From Siphonodentalium dalli (taxonomy: Eukaryota > Mollusca > Scaphopoda > Gadilida > Siphonodentaliidae), in NCBI GenBank assembly GCA_032622095.1, contig CP136069.1, forward strand, positions 51,632,760-51,696,759: a DNA stretch of 64,000 nucleotides, given 5' to 3'. Positions 60,130 to 64,000 of this stretch are shown in pieces. The translations under genes and the position numbers were made by a program. The first letter of the stretch is position 1; every line of letters starts with the position of its first letter. The notes beneath the pieces are model-generated. The model worked only from the letters and a program-made list of their open reading frames with translations. It did not search any database and was not told the origin of the DNA.

Positions 60130-60252
60130 CCCTTTCAGTGCCAAGTCCGATTTTTGTATCAACCCATATTTCCTTGATCATTTTTCAAATTTATTGATTA
60201 TAATAATGTGATACATTGATGGAAAGAGCTCTCAGACTTGGCACTGAAAGGA
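60130..60252. mobile_element. Small TIR element, CCTTTCAGTGCC ends
   Basis: CCTTTCAGTGCCAAGTC at the left is mirrored by GACTTGGCACTGAAAGG at the right. TTAA precedes the left end (60126-60129); the right flank reads ATTGA, so a second TTAA is not intact. CCCTTT-type ends again suggest a piggyBac-like MITE, but a different family from 20981. Confidence 0.65.
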
Positions 60253-60343
60253 TTGAGGATAACAACACTTCCCTGTTATCCCATTGGAATGTTGATTGAA
60301 AATATATGACATATACCTATAAACATGTTCTTACTCACTGATG

Positions 60344-60901
60344 CAGGGGGGGGGTGAAAAAATTTCTTCCGGCACGTATGCCGGGGTGGGTGGGTGGTCA
60401 AAGCCACCAACAAGCAATTTTTTCCGCAACTAAAAAAAAAAATTCCTGCTTGTTTTTAGTGTTTTGGCAATGAGTTGGGCTTCAAAACCACTTTGAATCA
60501 GTTTGAATGAGAGAAATAATATAATTCTAACTGCTAAACTGACTGCAGGCAGTTATCGTGTTGTATTTTGTTGCAAATTTTGAAATCCAAGATGGCCGCT
60601 GGCAGCCATGTTTTTTTGGCCGAATGACCTCAAAATTACTCATTCCTATTTACATGTCCATGTTAACATCCATGATAAATAGTATGCACAGAAATTCATA
60701 TACAGCTGTTTACAGTGAATTTCCCCCCGCAAATCTCTGTTTTAGTGTTAAAAGGGGGGGGTGGGTGTCAAAAAATGGTCGGAAAAAACTGCCGAAAACG
60801 GAAAAAAATTTGGCGGTGGGGGTGGGTGGGTACAAAAAATGATTGAAAGGGAAAAAATGCCATACGTGCCTGAAATTTTTTTCCGACCCCCCCCCCCCCT
60901 G
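60344..60901. mobile_element. 558-bp CAGGGGG-ended element
   Basis: Begins CAGGGGGGGGG and ends CCCCCCCTG, with ACTGATG at 60337-60343 and 60902-60908. Subterminal blocks such as GGGTGGGTGG and TTTTTTCCG are shared with the 1567-bp element at 26793. It contains one diverged unit of the repeat from 10560-11370 (GATGGCCGCTGGCAGCCATG near 60592). Confidence 0.75.
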
Positions 60902-60908
60902 ACTGATG

Positions 60909-61684
60909 GAATTTAAAGAGAAACAAACATATTTTCAATATGGCCTGCCGATGGAGCGGTCAACCAGACCAGGCTATGGTCTTACAATCTCGTCCAAATA
61001 CGGATACGATAGGCGAGAATCGCATGCGTTTTGATATGTCGATGCCGTCTGGAGAGTTTGGCGGGACCAGCATCCCGTCTCGATTTGCTCAGTCTACCCT
61101 TGATGCTATAAAGTGGTAGCCGCGGGCGCTTATATATAGAGTTGTTTTTATGAGCCATCAGGCCCCCGCGGCAGCGGTCGCTGGCGCGACCTGACTGCCT
61201 CGATATCAATTTGAAAAAGGGGTGACGTTGCTTAACGCGCCTGCGGCGCTTCAATAACAGTTTGAATTTTGTGTTTCCCAACAGGTCTTAGATAGTGCCG
61301 TCCGCCTCATCCCAAGCCCACCCACCCTAAAAGTGATTTTTCCTATAGTGTTTTTGAAACGTGTCTCTTTGTGGTGTCATTCTTTTGGTATGATTTTTTA
61401 CTAAATAACGGGTATGTTAGAGTTACATTTCTTTGAATTTTACAATCGAAACATAGTATAAGATATTCGCATGCGATGCTGAGTCACGCGGGACACGGCA
61501 AACTAAATCGCGCGCAAATTGGCTTGCGATTTTTCAGCATCCCATCCCATTTGGCATGCGATAGCGTTTGTACTAGGTGACCAGACACCCACTGGTCATC
61601 TCGATAACCAATAAAACAAAACAAAGCCGCATGAACGCGACTTCACGATAATTAAAAACAGTCTCGTGGACGTGGGCTCAAGTG
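60909..61684. other. Upstream region of the insulin-like gene
   Basis: A GC-rich patch near 61120-61200 contains CCGCGGGCGCTTATATATAG. A minus-strand frame (60982-61281, 99 aa, Arg/Lys-rich) is not recognised. From 61480 the sequence includes TGAGTCA (AP-1-like) and a short inverted ACCAGACACCCACTGGT. Regulatory roles are speculative. Confidence 0.4.
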
Positions 61685-61690
61685 TATAAA
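61685..61690 (+). promoter_or_regulatory. TATA box of the insulin-like gene
   Basis: TATAAA in the context GTGTATAAAATCAG lies 101 bp upstream of the insulin-like start codon. A transcription start about 25-30 bp downstream (near 61715) would give a 5' UTR of about 70 bp. The position is consistent, but no transcript data are available here. Confidence 0.6.
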
Positions 61691-61785
61691 ATCAGAGAGA
61701 CACCGACTCCGGCCACTATCTGTTCGCCCAACAACCAGCAAACAGGACAATATTCGGGTCAACCAATTGAAAGCTTCAAGGTTAT

Positions 61786-61999
61786 ATGATCATGATTGCA
61801 CTCTGGTTATGTGTCATGCTGGTTGCCGGGATCCGGTTTGCTGTTTCCGGTCCGAACCGTATATGTCCTAGAGATAGCCAGGCCCACCCCAACGGCATAT
61901 GTGGCAAAAGACTTACTAATTATGTGAAAATGATTTGCAGACAACATGGTGGACCATATGCTCTTACGAGCGGAAAAAGGGGCCGGGAACTTGATGTTG
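61786..61999 (+). CDS. ilp: Molluscan insulin-related peptide, first coding exon
   Basis: The exon encodes a signal peptide (residues about 1-21, a hydrophobic MIALWLCVMLVAG core) and then the B chain. Cysteines at 27, 39 and 51 have spacing C-x11-C-x11-C. The last pair is the insulin B-chain pattern, CGKRL...MIC. The extra cysteine at 27, with AHPNGICG before the core, is the pattern of molluscan insulin-related peptides, which have a fourth disulphide. A Gly-Lys-Arg at 63-65 ends the B chain and begins the C peptide. The exon ends after 71 codons plus one base at GTGAGT, a phase-1 intron, as in the C peptide of insulin genes generally. The secreted hormone would act in growth and metabolism. 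The A chain is not present before 64000. Met1 is used; Met3 is an alternative. Confidence 0.88.
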
Positions 62000-62005
62000 G
62001 TGAGT
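62000..62005 (+). other. Splice donor of the insulin-like exon
   Basis: GTGAGT follows codon 71 plus one base, giving intron phase 1. Reading through adds only a few residues before TAA, which also favours splicing here. Confidence 0.8.
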
Positions 62006-62440
62006 AATTTACATAAATGCATGTATCGTGGAGCGTTTATTCGGGTGTATATGACTTTGAAGCATGTTTTACTTTAAACATATTTTATTTCTATATCAAA
62101 ACAATACAAAATTGATTGGGGACAAGTTACAAAAAGAAAAGAGTCAAAATCATATATAGGTTAAACATATTTACATTTACAATGAGTGGGTTTGGGGTTT
62201 GGGTGGGAGGTGCCAACACCGATTTCGCGACTAATTTGCTTTTTGTGGCTATTCTGAAATGCGTTTGATCCGACTTCGAATCGTTTTGCCGCTGTTATAT
62301 TATATCGATGGACGATGGACTCTTTTGAAGGCGAATTTTCTTTCTTCTATTTGAGGTATCGGGAATTCCGAAAAGTAAATCGTTGATATGTTTTCAGTCC
62401 TTCTTGCCATAAGTGAAGCAATATTTGGGGAATTGATATT
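62006..62440 (+). other. Start of the insulin-like intron
   Basis: No coding sequence recognised. The intron would have to extend beyond the window, because no A-chain (CC...C...C) exon is seen up to 64000. Confidence 0.5.
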
Positions 62441-62444
62441 TTAA

Positions 62445-62646
62445 CCCTTTACCCAACAGAAGGGCCCTGTGCCAATGCATTCTCTTATATATGCGAGTCG
62501 ACCATAGGTCGCCTCGCATATATAAGAGAATGCATTGGCTTAACACATTAAAAATTATAAAATTGTTAAAGAATGTAAGAAAAAATGGTAAAAAGTGTTA
62601 AAAAAAGATTTTTTTTAGGCCAATGCATTCTCTTATATATGCGAGG
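62445..62646. mobile_element. piggyBac-like MITE, copy 3, truncated
   Basis: Starts after TTAA (62441-62444) with CCCTTTACCCAACAGAAGGG and has the first 67-bp hairpin (about 62472-62538) and the linker. The second hairpin is cut in its first stem after TATATGCGAGG, where a minisatellite begins. The right end is missing. Confidence 0.85.
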
Positions 62647-62884
62647 CCCCCTCACCCTTTCTTACAAGCCCCCTCACCATTTCTTACAAGCCCCCTCACC
62701 CTTTCTTACAAGCCCCCTCACCCTTTCTTACAAGCCCCCTCACCCTTTCTTACAAGCCCCCTCACCCTTTCTTACAAGCCCCCTCACCCTTTCTTACAAG
62801 CCCCCTCACCCTTTCTTACAAGCCCCCTCACCCTTTCTTACAAGCCCCCTCACCCTTTCTTACAAGCCCCCTCACCCTTTCTTT
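62647..62884 (+). repeat. 22-bp minisatellite, about 11 copies
   Basis: The unit is CCCCCTCACCCTTTCTTACA plus AG. It starts exactly at the broken hairpin stem of the MITE. The units are almost identical (one has CCATT for CCCTT). Because 22 is not a multiple of three, the long frames shift phase with each unit and are not genes. Confidence 0.92.
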
Positions 62885-63028
62885 GCGTTTAGACACGAGC
62901 GCTAGTTTCTGTAAAGAAATGTTATAAGTTAAGCAATTTAGTCAATTGATGTTTTTATATATATTTTAAATATATGTAAACATTTTGACTTTAATATCTG
63001 ACAATACGTGTGGATGGTATTTAAAAAG

Positions 63029-63156
63029 AGAGGATATGCACATAATATACATTCAATAGATAAAGAGAGGATATGCACATAATATACATTCATTAGATTT
63101 GTATGGTTTTATATATAGAGGATATGCACATAATATACATTCAATAGATTTGTATG

Positions 63157-63214
<58 letters not shown>
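63029..63214 (+). repeat. Short tandem repeats and a TA microsatellite
   Basis: GAGGATATGCACATAATATA followed by CATTCAWTAGAT occurs three times (63029, 63066, 63117), and the last copy runs into an uninterrupted TA tract of about 54 bp (63161-63214). Confidence 0.9.
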
Positions 63215-63219
<5 letters not shown>

Positions 63220-63662
63220 TTTGGTATTATATTTTATTTTTAAATAAAATTATATATGTATATATTGGGACAGTGACAATGTGTTCTTGAAAAGTCCTCC
63301 CCCGACTCCTGAAGAAAGAACATAATTATGTGGATATATGCCCGTCCAAACTCAATGGGAGTTACGTTTACCACTTGTGAGTCTGAAATTCCCTGCACCC
63401 ACCATATAAGCCAGTTCTGGGTCGGTTTTTATGCCGGTCCCGCTTGGTGGGTGTTGTCGGGTGAGTGGAATGTGTTAGATACGATCGCTTGTTTGTGTAA
63501 AGTATCGAGAAGATAAGCAATTATGTTAGTTGTTTTGAATGAGATAATTACTCAATGGGTTAAGCGTTTCCTTCACCGCCCGGGGACAGTAAAAAACGCA
63601 CACGGAGCCATCTAGGGTGTCAGCCTGCTAACCTATCTTTGGATGCTGTGTTACTCTCTTAA
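63215..63662. other. No recognised feature
   Basis: The 62-aa frame at 63328-63516 has no known motif. No A-chain exon or splice acceptor with coding continuation is recognised here. The last four bases are the TTAA next to the MITE copy that follows. Confidence 0.4.
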
Positions 63663-64000
63663 CCCTTTACCCAACAAACCGGCCAAAACCGGCCAAATAA
63701 AGCTTCAACAGCCTAAAATATCTTCGGTCTGTCTCAATAGAACCATACAAATATGGATATCATTGGAACCTGCTCATTGACCACATTGTGATGGTTACAG
63801 TTATGCCCTGTGCCAATGCATTCTCTTATATATGCGAGTCGACCATAGGTCGCCTCGCATATATAAGAGAATGCATTGGCCTAAAAAAAATCTTTTTTTA
63901 ATACTTTTTACCATTTTTTCTTACATTCTTTAACAATTTTATAATTTTTAATGTGTTAAGCCAATGCATTCTCTTATATATGCGAGGCGACCTATGGTCG
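63663..64000. mobile_element. piggyBac-like MITE, copy 4, runs off the window
   Basis: Starts after TTAA (63659-63662) with CCCTTTACCCAACAAACCGG, in the same orientation as copy 2. The first 67-bp hairpin and most of the second are present. The right end is outside the window. Confidence 0.88.

Noticed and set aside
62585-62905. Frames with repeated PHPFLQAPS-type peptides
   Set aside because: A 22-bp unit cycles through all three phases, so overlapping frames give the same peptides. The sequence is a minisatellite.
1-64000. CRISPR arrays, bacterial operons, ribosomal RNA and tRNA genes
   Set aside because: The DNA is metazoan. Direct repeats here lack unique spacers, and no rRNA core or complete tRNA A and B boxes were recognised by eye; a tRNA scan was not possible.

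Overview
This is eukaryotic, AT-rich, intron-bearing DNA from an invertebrate, most likely a mollusc. The clade call rests on one exon at 61786-61999. It encodes a signal peptide and an insulin B chain with the extra N-terminal cysteine and PHxxGxCG-like motif of molluscan insulin-related peptides, and it ends at a phase-1 splice donor. Apart from this exon and a 318-aa MADF (Myb/SANT-like) protein gene at 57719-58675, nearly all of the window is mobile or repetitive DNA, and most of it is nested.

Layout. 1-9.7 kb: a decayed plus-strand Ty3/gypsy retrotransposon. Its gag is split by a 4.3-kb long-TIR DNA transposon (473-4768, TSD TGG). Its gag and pro-pol are joined by a TTTAAAC -1 slippery site. 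9738-11871: a 2.1-kb TIR element (TSD ACGAG) with dimeric tandem repeats inside. 12767-25253: a 12.5-kb fold-back element with no recognised genes. Its left arm holds three copies of a 965-bp unit that the right arm holds once. Its centre holds a minisatellite and a piggyBac-like MITE.

25.25-57.43 kb: I read this as one minus-strand Ty3/gypsy element (gag at 57.4 kb, integrase at 25.3 kb) pulled apart to about 32 kb by insertions. At several junctions, removing the insertion and one target-site copy restores the gypsy reading frame. The insertions are: a 398-bp element with a 9-bp TSD; a 1567-bp CAGGGG-ended element; a TTAA piggyBac-like MITE; a composite of about 19.8 kb (29.56-49.41) that carries a 14.4-kb almost perfect palindrome with its own 6-bp TSD; and a 7.1-kb DNA transposon (49652-56736, TSD TTA). 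The 7.1-kb element carries a broken large gene that I interpret as a transposase, possibly Academ-like. That gene is itself cut by a 5'-truncated LINE with a 12-bp TSD.

57.7-64 kb: the MADF gene, several MITEs, the insulin-like exon with a TATA box upstream, and two further copies of the TTAA MITE family. One copy has been overtaken by a 22-bp minisatellite and the other runs off the end.

The most noteworthy items are the giant palindrome, the two related 3-bp-TSD transposons that link an otherwise uncharacterised protein family to defined termini, the duplicated frameshift site, and the insulin-like gene. All calls come from reading the sequence. No database search or folding program was run.
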